From UBA1351 sp965140555 (lineage in GTDB: Bacteria > Bacillota > Clostridia > Lachnospirales > Vallitaleaceae), in contig OZ223259.1 of the NCBI GenBank assembly GCA_965140555.1, positions 1,302,001 through 1,366,000 of the forward strand: a stretch of 64,000 bases of DNA, given 5' to 3'. This document shows positions 50,538 through 58,459 of the stretch, one piece after another. Under the pieces are notes generated by a model, which worked only from the letters and a program-made list of their open reading frames with translations, had not been told where the DNA came from and did no database searches. Positions within the stretch are counted from its first letter, which is position 1; every line of letters starts with the position of its first letter. The translations under genes were made by a program, and so were the position numbers.

Positions 50538-51920
50538 TTATTCGAATACTTTTTCTTGCTCAACGATAGGTGGTGCCTCCATAAGCATACGCCTGAATTC
50601 TCGTAACACCATAATTGCTGTCCATATAATGATTACGGCGTCAATCCCAAAAGACCCTATATATACTCCCCGTACCCCGGCATATCTTGGTAATAGTATC
50701 ATTACAGGTATATAGAAGACAACTTGTCGCGCAATACCAATGAGAGACGCTATATTCCCTTTGTTGATTGCCGGGAAAAAGGTCATCGCCATAAACATAA
50801 CCGGTAATATTGGTAACAATAGCATGAACAATCTAAAATTCATAATTTCTGCTCCGCTAAAGACACCTTGGGGTAACATAATATGAAGAACCCATGTCGG
50901 GTTTATCATCATCATACTCCAAAAAGGAAGCATGAGCAGGGTTGCCAACAAACCAAATACATAAAAGCTATGGGTTACCCGTCGATAATGACCGGCTCCG
51001 AAGTTAATACCTACAACCGGCTGAAGGGCTCGCATTAGACCAAATATCGGTGTTAACATAAAGGTGAATATACGATATGCCACGCCATAAAAAGCTACAT
51101 CACCCGTTGTTCCATATCGGGTTAGGGCATTTAATACCAAAACCGCTTGAACGAGGGACATGACATTCATAATCAATGAGGACATTCCCATGGATACAAT
51201 ATCTTTGATAATTGCCTTGTCTCTTCGAACAGACAAAGGATTTCCCTCAAAGGATGCTTTTTTCAAATAAAAATATAAGAACGATGTCAATGTATAGACA
51301 ACCATACCAACATTTGTTCCTATGGCTGCTCCTTCTACTCCCATACCAAAAATAACAATAAGTACATAATTAATCCCAATATTGACCACTAACCCTGTTC
51401 CCATCATAACCGCAGCACGCTTCATACGACCTTCCGCACGAACAATCATGTTTCCGGCTAATCCGGCTATCCAGAAGAACGTCCCATAGAGTGTAATTCT
51501 GAAATATCGAACCCCATAGTCTAACGCTTCTCCTTCTCCACCCATGAAAACAACCAGTTGTTTAGCAAAAATTAAGGCTGCAACCATAAATATAAGACTG
51601 TATATAAGGCAGAGAAAATTGGCATTCCCTAGCAGTTTTTTTTGAGTTTCCTTATCATTCTTTCCTATGGCAATACTTAATGCTGAACCGGCACCAACGC
51701 CAATCAAAGACCCTAACCCAAGAGAAATCTGAGTCAAGGGATATGCAAGGGAAACGCCTGCTAAGGCTGATTCTCCTACATAGCGTCCTACAAAAAAAGC
51801 ATCAAACACCGTATTCAAGCCATATAAAACCATGGCAATAACTGCAGGCCACGCCAAATTTATGCTTACCTTCCACATATTATCCTGTAATATTTGTTTT
51901 TGTTGTCTTGTCTGTTCCAT
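50538..51920 (-). CDS. MATE family efflux transporter
   Basis: 460 residues and about twelve membrane helices in two homologous halves (WKVSINLAWPAVIAMVLYGL; SMGMSSLIMNVMSLVQAVLV). MATE proteins export cationic drugs or metabolites by Na+ or H+ antiport. The frame is open back to 51992, but that stretch is a terminator hairpin plus an operator, so I prefer ATG 51920 with AAGGAGG just upstream (short spacing). It lies between the ABC pair and tetR; export of a siderophore or drug is plausible from context only. Confidence 0.9.
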   Translation of the reverse strand: MEQTRQQKQILQDNMWKVSINLAWPAVIAMVLYGLNTVFDAFFVGRYVGESALAGVSLAYPLTQISLGLGSLIGVGAGSALSIAIGKNDKETQKKLLGNANFLCLIYSLIFMVAALIFAKQLVVFMGGEGEALDYGVRYFRITLYGTFFWIAGLAGNMIVRAEGRMKRAAVMMGTGLVVNIGINYVLIVIFGMGVEGAAIGTNVGMVVYTLTSFLYFYLKKASFEGNPLSVRRDKAIIKDIVSMGMSSLIMNVMSLVQAVLVLNALTRYGTTGDVAFYGVAYRIFTFMLTPIFGLMRALQPVVGINFGAGHYRRVTHSFYVFGLLATLLMLPFWSMMMINPTWVLHIMLPQGVFSGAEIMNFRLFMLLLPILPVMFMAMTFFPAINKGNIASLIGIARQVVFYIPVMILLPRYAGVRGVYIGSFGIDAVIIIWTAIMVLREFRRMLMEAPPIVEQEKVFE

Positions 51921-51930
51921 AATCCTCCTT

Positions 51931-51948
51931 ATCGACGTTATCATCGGT
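51931..51948. promoter_or_regulatory. Candidate TetR operator before the MATE gene
   Basis: ATCGACGTTATCATCGGT, an imperfect palindrome 10 bp before the MATE start, matches 15 of 18 bases with the site in front of the ABC pair at 55,658. The co-encoded TetR protein is the natural candidate to bind both. Confidence 0.65.
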
Positions 51949-51960
51949 ATTGTTTTATTG

Positions 51961-51990
51961 AAAAGGATTCCTTTTAAGAAATCCTTTTTC
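51961..51990 (-). terminator. Terminator between the ABC pair and the MATE gene
   Basis: Hairpin with arms AAAAAGGATTTCTT and AAGGAATCCTTTT in the 170-bp gap; its sequence resembles the terminator at the end of tetR. It separates two transcription units that each have the operator. Confidence 0.6.
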
Positions 51991-52090
51991 ATTATTTTAC
52001 ATATAAATAACTCCTATATCCTTATTGTAAACAGACCCCTTCATCTTACCGCACCCTATTGAATCCGGTAACAAATACTCATATGACCGC

Positions 52091-53824
52091 CTATCCTTCA
52101 TGTAGCTGTGCTCGTAGCATTCCCGCAAACATAGAATCTTGTTCTTTTAACAGCATTGGATTGCCTGATTCAACAACTTTACCTTCTTTGAGTACGACAA
52201 TTTTATCTGCGCCAATGACCGTTCGCATACGGTGGGCAATGATAATGACCGTTTTTTCCTTGATAAGTTCTCCCAATGCTTCTTGAATTTTTGTTTCATT
52301 TTCTGCATCAAGAGATGCGGTTGCCTCGTCCATAAGGATAATCGGTGCATCTTTGAGGATGGCTCGGGCTATAGAAATCCGCTGTCTTTCTCCTCCTGAT
52401 AACTTATCACCATTTTCTCCAACAAGTGTCTCATATCCATTCGGAAACTTTTGGATGAAGCTATCGCATCGAGCTAATTTTGCTGCTTCCATAACCTCAT
52501 CATCTGTTGCGTTTTTTCTTCCCAATCGAATGTTCTCCATGATACTTGCATTAAACAGCGTAACATCCTGGAATACAATAGAATAATAATTCAACAAGGT
52601 TTCCGGATCGACACTGGATATATCACGTCCGCCTAAGGTTACAGTACCGCTATTAATATCCCAAAATCTAGCCGCCAATTTAGCTACTGTACTCTTTCCG
52701 CCGCCTGACGGTCCGATTAATGCAGTTACCTCTCCTTGTTTTGCAACAAAACTAACCTTTTCAAGTACATTACTTTCCTCTGTATAGGCAAATGAAACAT
52801 CCTTGAACTGAATATCATAATGCTTAGGAACAAACTCTGTAATCCCTTCTTGATGGGGCATTCCAAACATTTCCTTCATCCGCTCAATACGTACTCGTAA
52901 GTAGAGAAGGGATGCAAAATTATTAAGCGCCTCTGTAATCGGGTTATAAATTCTAGATGTAATAATAAGAAAAACTAAAAAGGTGAATATATTGATTTCG
53001 TTCGTTGCCAATAAATACACACCCACAAGTGCAACGCTTGGCAGTCCTAGTTTGAGCACAACATAGGATAAGTTAATAAACGCTCCCAAAAGCAATTCAC
53101 CACCGATAAGCAATTCTTCTAGCTTATCTAATGCTTTATTCATCTTCTCTTTATAATAAGTCTCTCTGTTATAGGATTTTATTTCTTGTGCTAGGTCAAC
53201 ACCTTCCTGTAACAAATCTGATATGACCCGCTTCTGTTCATAAATTCCCACATGCACCGACTCTTGAAACTTTTTGGATAACCAGAAGACAATAATCGCC
53301 ACCGGTATAACCCACAACATAGCCACTGCCATTTTCCACTGGTATGCCATAAGGCTTACTCCGGCAATGACTATACTGATTGCTGCCGCATAAACTTGTG
53401 GAACACTATGAGAAAACATCGTTTCAACCTGTGTTGCATCTTCCATAATTGTTGATGATAAATCTGCAATATCTTTCTTCCCGAAAAATGCTAATGGGAG
53501 TTTTCTGAGTGTTTCCGCTAAATGTATGCGCATCTTTGCACTTTCATCATATGTGGTACAATAGGTCGAATGGTATTGACGATAAGCAATACTAAACATC
53601 ACAACAAACGCTACTATAGCCATCCCTATGTACAGCAAAAGGCTCATCATGGATGCTTTCTCATTCCCTTGAATAATAGCCATTGCATCTTGTAAGAATT
53701 TGAAGCCTAATATAACCGGGATAAAAAAACTTAAGTCCATAACAACAGTCCAAATAATAGCAACGACTAGTTGCCGACTGCCTTCATAACTGAGTGCATA
53801 TTTTTCTTGAAAATACTTATACAT
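52091..53824 (-). CDS. ABC half-transporter, exporter fold (subunit 2)
   Basis: 577 residues: six membrane helices (1-310), then an ATPase domain with Walker A GPSGGGKST, signature LSGGERQR and Walker B IILMDEATASLD. Start ATG 53824 overlaps the stop of subunit 1 by eight bases (GTTGATGTATAA), so the two are coupled and most likely form a heterodimer. The fold is that of exporters, but pairs of this kind (YbtP/YbtQ, IrtA/IrtB) import siderophores; the Fur-box match upstream favours an iron role. Confidence 0.88.
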   Translation of the reverse strand: MYKYFQEKYALSYEGSRQLVVAIIWTVVMDLSFFIPVILGFKFLQDAMAIIQGNEKASMMSLLLYIGMAIVAFVVMFSIAYRQYHSTYCTTYDESAKMRIHLAETLRKLPLAFFGKKDIADLSSTIMEDATQVETMFSHSVPQVYAAAISIVIAGVSLMAYQWKMAVAMLWVIPVAIIVFWLSKKFQESVHVGIYEQKRVISDLLQEGVDLAQEIKSYNRETYYKEKMNKALDKLEELLIGGELLLGAFINLSYVVLKLGLPSVALVGVYLLATNEINIFTFLVFLIITSRIYNPITEALNNFASLLYLRVRIERMKEMFGMPHQEGITEFVPKHYDIQFKDVSFAYTEESNVLEKVSFVAKQGEVTALIGPSGGGKSTVAKLAARFWDINSGTVTLGGRDISSVDPETLLNYYSIVFQDVTLFNASIMENIRLGRKNATDDEVMEAAKLARCDSFIQKFPNGYETLVGENGDKLSGGERQRISIARAILKDAPIILMDEATASLDAENETKIQEALGELIKEKTVIIIAHRMRTVIGADKIVVLKEGKVVESGNPMLLKEQDSMFAGMLRAQLHEG

Positions 53825-55622
53825 CAACCACACCTTCTTCCTGAGCTTCTTCTGCTATTTTCCAATGAAGGGACCTTTGATATTCATCCCACATCTGTTT
53901 ATATTGACCATCTGCTTCCATTAACTGTTGATGGTTTCCTTGTTCTACAATCTCACCCTGATCAACAACAAGAATTCGGTCTGCATCTTGTACCGTCGTC
54001 AAACGATGGGCAATCATCAACGTTGTTTTTCCTTTGCTTAACTCCTTCAAGGCTTCTTGAATGAGATGTTCGTTTTCAGGATCTGCAAAGGCGGTTGCTT
54101 CATCTAGTATAACAATCGGTGCATCTTTAACCATTGCTCTGGCAATCGTTATCCGTTGTTTTTCACCACCTGATAGATAGGTTCCCTTCGTTCCGATAAC
54201 TGTATCTAAGCCTTCCTCTAAGGAATCAATAATTTCCCTCGACCTAGACATGTCAATCCCTCGATTAAGACTTTTTGATGTCACATTTTTCTGACCAAAA
54301 ATTATATTCTCTCGAATTGTTTCTTTAAAGAGACGCGTATTTTGAAATACCAAAGATATCGAATCCATTAACGTCTCTTTGGGTATGTCTTTAACATTCT
54401 TATTTCCAATGAGGACTTCCCCTTCATGAACATCCCAAAATCTTGATGCCAAACGTGCAATTGTTGTTTTCCCGCCTCCTGAAGGCCCTACTAAAGCTAC
54501 GGTTTCTCCTTCTTTGACTGTAAAACTCATCTGTTTGATAACGTCTTCTGTTGATGCATTATACCTAAAACTAACATTGTTAAAGGTGATGCTATGGTCA
54601 GCGAGTTCTCCCTTAGCTGAAGTATATGGAATGGTGTCATAATCTAAAATCTTCTCAAAACGATCAATCGCTTGGCCTGCTATCAAGGCATTCTCTTGAA
54701 AATGCATGGAACGCATGATTAATACGGTAAAACTAGGTGCTACAAGTACATAAAAGACAAAATCTGTAACAACCAACTGAAGATTATCGCCTCGACCAAT
54801 CATTAAAATGGCTATCGGAATCAAAAAGAATACGACCGATTGCATCATCACCGTATAGAAGGACATAGTTTTTTGAAAGCTTACTGTATAGGCATGAACC
54901 ATTTCTTTGTATTGAATAATACTATTGTAAAAACGCTTGAATGAAAAAATACTTTGACCAAATGTTTTTACAACCGGAATCCCGCGAATATATTCCACTG
55001 ATTCGGCACTCATTTCTTCGAGTGCATCATGGTAGCGTTGTTGGAACTTCCGACCGCTTCCCCCGACCATAGACCCCATAATAACAAATCCTAGAAGAAT
55101 CGGCACAAGTGATACAAGACCCATTCGCCAATCAACCGCTATTATAAGTATAATAAGCAAAATCGGTGCAATAACGCTACCTGCCATATCCGGTAATTGA
55201 TGGGCCAGAAATGAATGGGTTGTCGATGCCTGGTCATCAATAATCTTACGAATCTTTCCACTTGAATGTTCATCAAAAAAACCTAACGGCATATCCATTA
55301 TTTTCTGCATTCCATATTTTCGCATGCCGACTTCTACACTAAATGCTGCTAAGTGTGAGGTCACTAGTGCAAGAAAATAGATGAATACGCCTCCAAACGC
55401 CGTTCCGAAGGTCAGCCATGCATACGTTTGAACATCATTCCCATACTGTATTGCATCTTCTGTAAATAACCGTCTTACAATAAGCCAGATAAATACAAAG
55501 GGCAAAATGTTCAACGTTGCAGATAGCGCTGACAAGAATAGCGAAAGCGGTACAAGTCTCTTCTTCTTCCCCATGAAAGGTGTAAATCGTCTAAGCAACG
55601 ACTTCTTTGACTTTCTTTCCAT
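53817..55622 (-). CDS. ABC half-transporter, exporter fold (subunit 1)
   Basis: 601 residues: six membrane helices, then an ATPase domain with Walker A GPSGGGKTT, signature LSGGEKQR and Walker B IVILDEATAFAD. The first cytoplasmic loop (LGFFDEHSSGKIRKIIDDQA, then LAHQLPD) resembles the YbtQ/IrtB-like group. ATG preceded by AGAGGAG. Both a candidate TetR operator and a Fur-box match lie within 115 bp upstream. Possible roles are siderophore import, siderophore export or multidrug export; the first is favoured by context. Confidence 0.88.
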   Translation of the reverse strand: MERKSKKSLLRRFTPFMGKKKRLVPLSLFLSALSATLNILPFVFIWLIVRRLFTEDAIQYGNDVQTYAWLTFGTAFGGVFIYFLALVTSHLAAFSVEVGMRKYGMQKIMDMPLGFFDEHSSGKIRKIIDDQASTTHSFLAHQLPDMAGSVIAPILLIILIIAVDWRMGLVSLVPILLGFVIMGSMVGGSGRKFQQRYHDALEEMSAESVEYIRGIPVVKTFGQSIFSFKRFYNSIIQYKEMVHAYTVSFQKTMSFYTVMMQSVVFFLIPIAILMIGRGDNLQLVVTDFVFYVLVAPSFTVLIMRSMHFQENALIAGQAIDRFEKILDYDTIPYTSAKGELADHSITFNNVSFRYNASTEDVIKQMSFTVKEGETVALVGPSGGGKTTIARLASRFWDVHEGEVLIGNKNVKDIPKETLMDSISLVFQNTRLFKETIRENIIFGQKNVTSKSLNRGIDMSRSREIIDSLEEGLDTVIGTKGTYLSGGEKQRITIARAMVKDAPIVILDEATAFADPENEHLIQEALKELSKGKTTLMIAHRLTTVQDADRILVVDQGEIVEQGNHQQLMEADGQYKQMWDEYQRSLHWKIAEEAQEEGVVDV

Positions 55623-55657
55623 AATTGTCTCCTCTTCTTTCCAATTGCAGTGCTTTT

Positions 55658-55675
55658 ACCGACGTAATCGTCGGT
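55658..55675. promoter_or_regulatory. Candidate TetR operator before the ABC pair
   Basis: ACCGACGTAATCGTCGGT, a near-perfect palindrome (arms ACCGACG/CGTCGGT) just downstream of a possible -10 box (TATAGT, complement of 55685-55690). Shares 15 of 18 bases with the site before the MATE gene. Confidence 0.7.
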
Positions 55676-55687
55676 TTTGTTTCAACT

Positions 55688-55713
55688 ATAAGAGGATGCG
55701 TCCATCCTCTTAT
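55688..55713. other. 11-bp perfect inverted repeat in the ABC promoter region
   Basis: ATAAGAGGATG / CATCCTCTTAT with a four-base loop, between the Fur-box match and the operator and overlapping the possible -10 box. It could be a further regulator site. Confidence 0.5.
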
Positions 55714-55714
55714 A

Positions 55715-55735
55715 TGATATTGATTTTCATTATCA
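55715..55735. promoter_or_regulatory. Fur box
   Basis: By direct comparison 19 of 21 bases agree with the palindromic Fur consensus (TGATAAT-GATAATC-type core; arms TGATATTGA / TCATTATCA). It lies upstream of the ABC pair, where ferric uptake regulator binding would repress the operon when iron is plentiful. Confidence 0.7.
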
Positions 55736-55846
55736 TTTTAAATAGTAATCTTATTTTTGTCAAGGAATTTTATTTTTCCAAAATAGGCAACGGATGTCTT
55801 TTCTTACCATTGTCCTTTGGTATTTCTACATGCTAGGTGCACACTA

Positions 55847-55879
55847 AAAAAGCTATCGGTTCATATCCGATAGCTTTTT
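55847..55879. terminator. Intrinsic terminator after the SPL-like radical SAM gene
   Basis: AAAAGCTATCGG / CCGATAGCTTTT hairpin with A- and T-runs on both sides, so it can work in both directions. Seven bases beyond the radical SAM stop. Confidence 0.85.
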
Positions 55880-55885
55880 GGCGCT

Positions 55886-56755
55886 CTATGAGGTGAAGAG
55901 GGATAACTGTTTATTGATTTCCGGAAATGCATTGAGATAAGCAAAAACATCTTGCGACTTATATAAAATGCCTTTTTCGCTACATACCTTGGTAAAATAT
56001 GCCATTAGCTCTTTCTCACGTGGACTAGATATCTCATAAGCAAGACCATAGGTTTTCCGATAACGCTCACTAAGTCCCGGAAAATAACGATCAAGAGCAT
56101 CATAATAATACTCTCTATCCCCTTCCCGAAGGGTTAGTCCCATGCCAAAATTCATGATTCCCTGAACCTGTTGTTCAATACACCAATCCATCAGTCCTCT
56201 AATATTTTCCAGATTATCATTAATAAAAGGTAATATCGGCGTCATCCACACCACTGTAGGAATATCATTATCTTTCATCACTTGTAGAATCTTAACACGT
56301 TCCTTGGTTGTTGACACATGAGGTTCAATAATTTTGCACAGGGTTTCATCCACTGTTGTTAGGGTTACTTGCACCACACATTTAGCTTTCTTGTTAATGG
56401 CCTTTAGCAGGTCCAAGTCCCGCAAAATACGATTGGACTTGGTTTGAATGGCAACACCAAAACCATAGCGTTCAATAATTTCTAAACACTGTCGCATAAG
56501 ACCTAAGCTTTCTTCACAGTGCATATACGGGTCGCACATGGCTCCCGTTCCTATCATACAACGCTCTCTCTTCGATTTGAGACGCTGTTCTAGCAAATGA
56601 GGCGCATTTTCCTTCACCTCAATGTCCTCAAAGGCATGTTTGAACCCATAACATCGACTTCTGCTGTCACAATAGATGCACCCATGGGTGCATCCCCTAT
56701 ATATATTCATTCCGTTTTTTGGTGATAAGATCTGTTTTGCTTGTACAAAATGCAT
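55886..56755 (-). CDS. SPL-family radical SAM protein
   Basis: About 289 residues. The cluster motif is CTHGCIYC (CX3CX2C) after MNIYRG, followed by MIGTGAMCDPYMHCEE, the usual signature of the spore-photolyase-like radical SAM group of unknown function. I prefer ATG 56755 (MHFVQAKQILSP) because AAGGAG lies six bases upstream; the frame extends to 56809 without a good site. It stands alone with its own terminator and is probably unrelated to the carbohydrate genes next to it. Confidence 0.82.
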   Translation of the reverse strand: MHFVQAKQILSPKNGMNIYRGCTHGCIYCDSRSRCYGFKHAFEDIEVKENAPHLLEQRLKSKRERCMIGTGAMCDPYMHCEESLGLMRQCLEIIERYGFGVAIQTKSNRILRDLDLLKAINKKAKCVVQVTLTTVDETLCKIIEPHVSTTKERVKILQVMKDNDIPTVVWMTPILPFINDNLENIRGLMDWCIEQQVQGIMNFGMGLTLREGDREYYYDALDRYFPGLSERYRKTYGLAYEISSPREKELMAYFTKVCSEKGILYKSQDVFAYLNAFPEINKQLSLFTS

Positions 56756-56869
56756 TCCTGACTCCTTCGTATACCTTATTTGCGAGTTCTCAGAAATATC
56801 GTTATCCATCCGCTATAGACATTCCTCTTTCTCTAGTATATCAAAGTAATCGGACACTACTCTGTCATA

Positions 56870-57622
56870 TTATTCCTTTTGAGCTATGATTATGTTCTTA
56901 TATAAGGATTTTCTTGTAAACATCTGTCGTAAGCCTATTGCACCTTCAGACGTGTTCAACTCCTCTGCCAAGGTCCAATAACATAGTTTTTCCTTGGCCT
57001 CATTTTTTACATGAAAGTATATCCGATTCCCTTCTTTTATACAGGTTATATGATACCAAATTCCTGTTTCAAAAAAGGAACTTCCGTCGTATTCCGGTTC
57101 TAGCAAGGTTCCCTCCAAAGGGCCTCCTTGATAACGTCGACATCGAATATACCCCGGTGTTTTATCCTCTGTATTTTCAAAGGCAGCATAGGAAATATGA
57201 ATCCCTGTCATATGCTCAAAGTATAAGGACATTTTAGGGATTTCTCTCTTATGTCGCCACGCCTTTATCTCTTGATTATAGCCCTCGCCGATTCCTTGCA
57301 TACACAGATATAAAATATTCACACACCGATGTTCCTCATCTAGGCGTTTATAGTCATACTCTATCTTTATATCCCCTGTATAGGTCTCTTTCGTCCACAG
57401 TACACCATGATGGGCATCATTAAGGAATTCTTCTCCAGATGCAAAATAAAGCCCTTCTTTTGTTGGCCTTACCTCGGCCACTTTCCCATCCAAGTACCAT
57501 TGTCGTTGCCAATCACCATCTCCGGATTCTACGCATACAGCCTTCCATTCTTGACTATTACTATCTTCAAACGCTTCTAATCCAACATTATTATGTTGAT
57601 TCCTATTACTGCTCTCTTCCAT
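56870..57622 (-). CDS. DUF1961 (YesU-like) protein
   Basis: 250 residues of a concanavalin/lectin-type fold judged from its beta-rich pattern; WYLDGKVAEV, HHGVLWTKE and FFETGIWYHITCIKEGNRIY resemble DUF1961 proteins. B. subtilis YesU, the family member I know, is encoded among rhamnogalacturonan genes, which agrees with this neighbourhood. No signal peptide, so probably cytoplasmic. GAGGGGAG precedes the ATG. Last gene of the locus. Confidence 0.7.
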   Translation of the reverse strand: MEESSNRNQHNNVGLEAFEDSNSQEWKAVCVESGDGDWQRQWYLDGKVAEVRPTKEGLYFASGEEFLNDAHHGVLWTKETYTGDIKIEYDYKRLDEEHRCVNILYLCMQGIGEGYNQEIKAWRHKREIPKMSLYFEHMTGIHISYAAFENTEDKTPGYIRCRRYQGGPLEGTLLEPEYDGSSFFETGIWYHITCIKEGNRIYFHVKNEAKEKLCYWTLAEELNTSEGAIGLRQMFTRKSLYKNIIIAQKE

Positions 57623-57642
57623 TTATTATACTCCCCTCGTTC

Positions 57643-58440
57643 TTACAAATTCATTAACACGCCACCATCAACTTTCACAATGTTCTCATTCACATTCAGC
57701 CACACCGGTGACGCTGATGGATTCAACACTTGGGTACGGTCTACGTTGAACCGAAGATTCTTCACGACATTCATATAGTCTACAATCTCAATATTCGTTG
57801 CATACCATGTATCCTCTTTATTGCTCACCGTCTTGCAAATCTCTTCCATATAATCCCAGTTGTCGTCATTGGTAAATTCATAAGAATGTCCCCATATATA
57901 GAGCATATAGATGTATTGGGTCTTCCATAATTCCGTAAACGCCTTCGCATGTTTTAGCCCATCTCTATTGTGATGGCATGTCGCTTGCCATTCCAAAAAA
58001 TTCTCCGGAAAACTATACGTTCCATGTCCTCCAACAGTACGGGCATACTCAATCCCTAAGTGAGGAAGCATCTCCACCATTTCTTTTGTATAGGAGCCAT
58101 TCGGATAAGACATCCCACGAACGGGATAGCCCACGATGCCTTCTAATACCTTCCTATCTTCCATCATTTGATACACAATTTCTTCTTTCGGACATCGACC
58201 GATTGTCGGATGTTCATAGCTATGGGCTGACACCTCATGTCCCACATACAGATCTTTGATTTCATCCGGCTGCAGACGTTTCTCCATGTCCATCAGCCCT
58301 CCATTCAAATGAAAGGTCCCTTTTAAGTTATAGGTGTTAAAGAGCTCCACTAACCGTATATCCTCTCGACGCCCGTCATCATAACTAAACGTCACCACCT
58401 TATGTTTCCCGTCTTTCAAACAATACGTTACTCGATTCAT
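57643..58440 (-). CDS. Polysaccharide deacetylase family protein
   Basis: 265 residues with NodB-type motifs: TFSYDDGR (catalytic/metal Asp) near residue 18, HSYEHPT (metal His pair) near 73, and MSYPNGSYTKE further on. It may remove acetyl groups from pectin-derived sugars; no signal peptide, so the substrate would be an imported oligosaccharide. AAGGAG before the ATG. In one run with the glycosidase and lyase-like genes upstream. Confidence 0.85.
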   Translation of the reverse strand: MNRVTYCLKDGKHKVVTFSYDDGRREDIRLVELFNTYNLKGTFHLNGGLMDMEKRLQPDEIKDLYVGHEVSAHSYEHPTIGRCPKEEIVYQMMEDRKVLEGIVGYPVRGMSYPNGSYTKEMVEMLPHLGIEYARTVGGHGTYSFPENFLEWQATCHHNRDGLKHAKAFTELWKTQYIYMLYIWGHSYEFTNDDNWDYMEEICKTVSNKEDTWYATNIEIVDYMNVVKNLRFNVDRTQVLNPSASPVWLNVNENIVKVDGGVLMNL

Positions 58441-58459
58441 ATTAATCTCCTTTTCTCTC

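Noticed and set aside
51921..51992. Longer MATE N-terminus starting at 51992
   Set aside because: The extra codons are made of the terminator hairpin and the operator palindrome; a strong ribosome site stands before ATG 51920.
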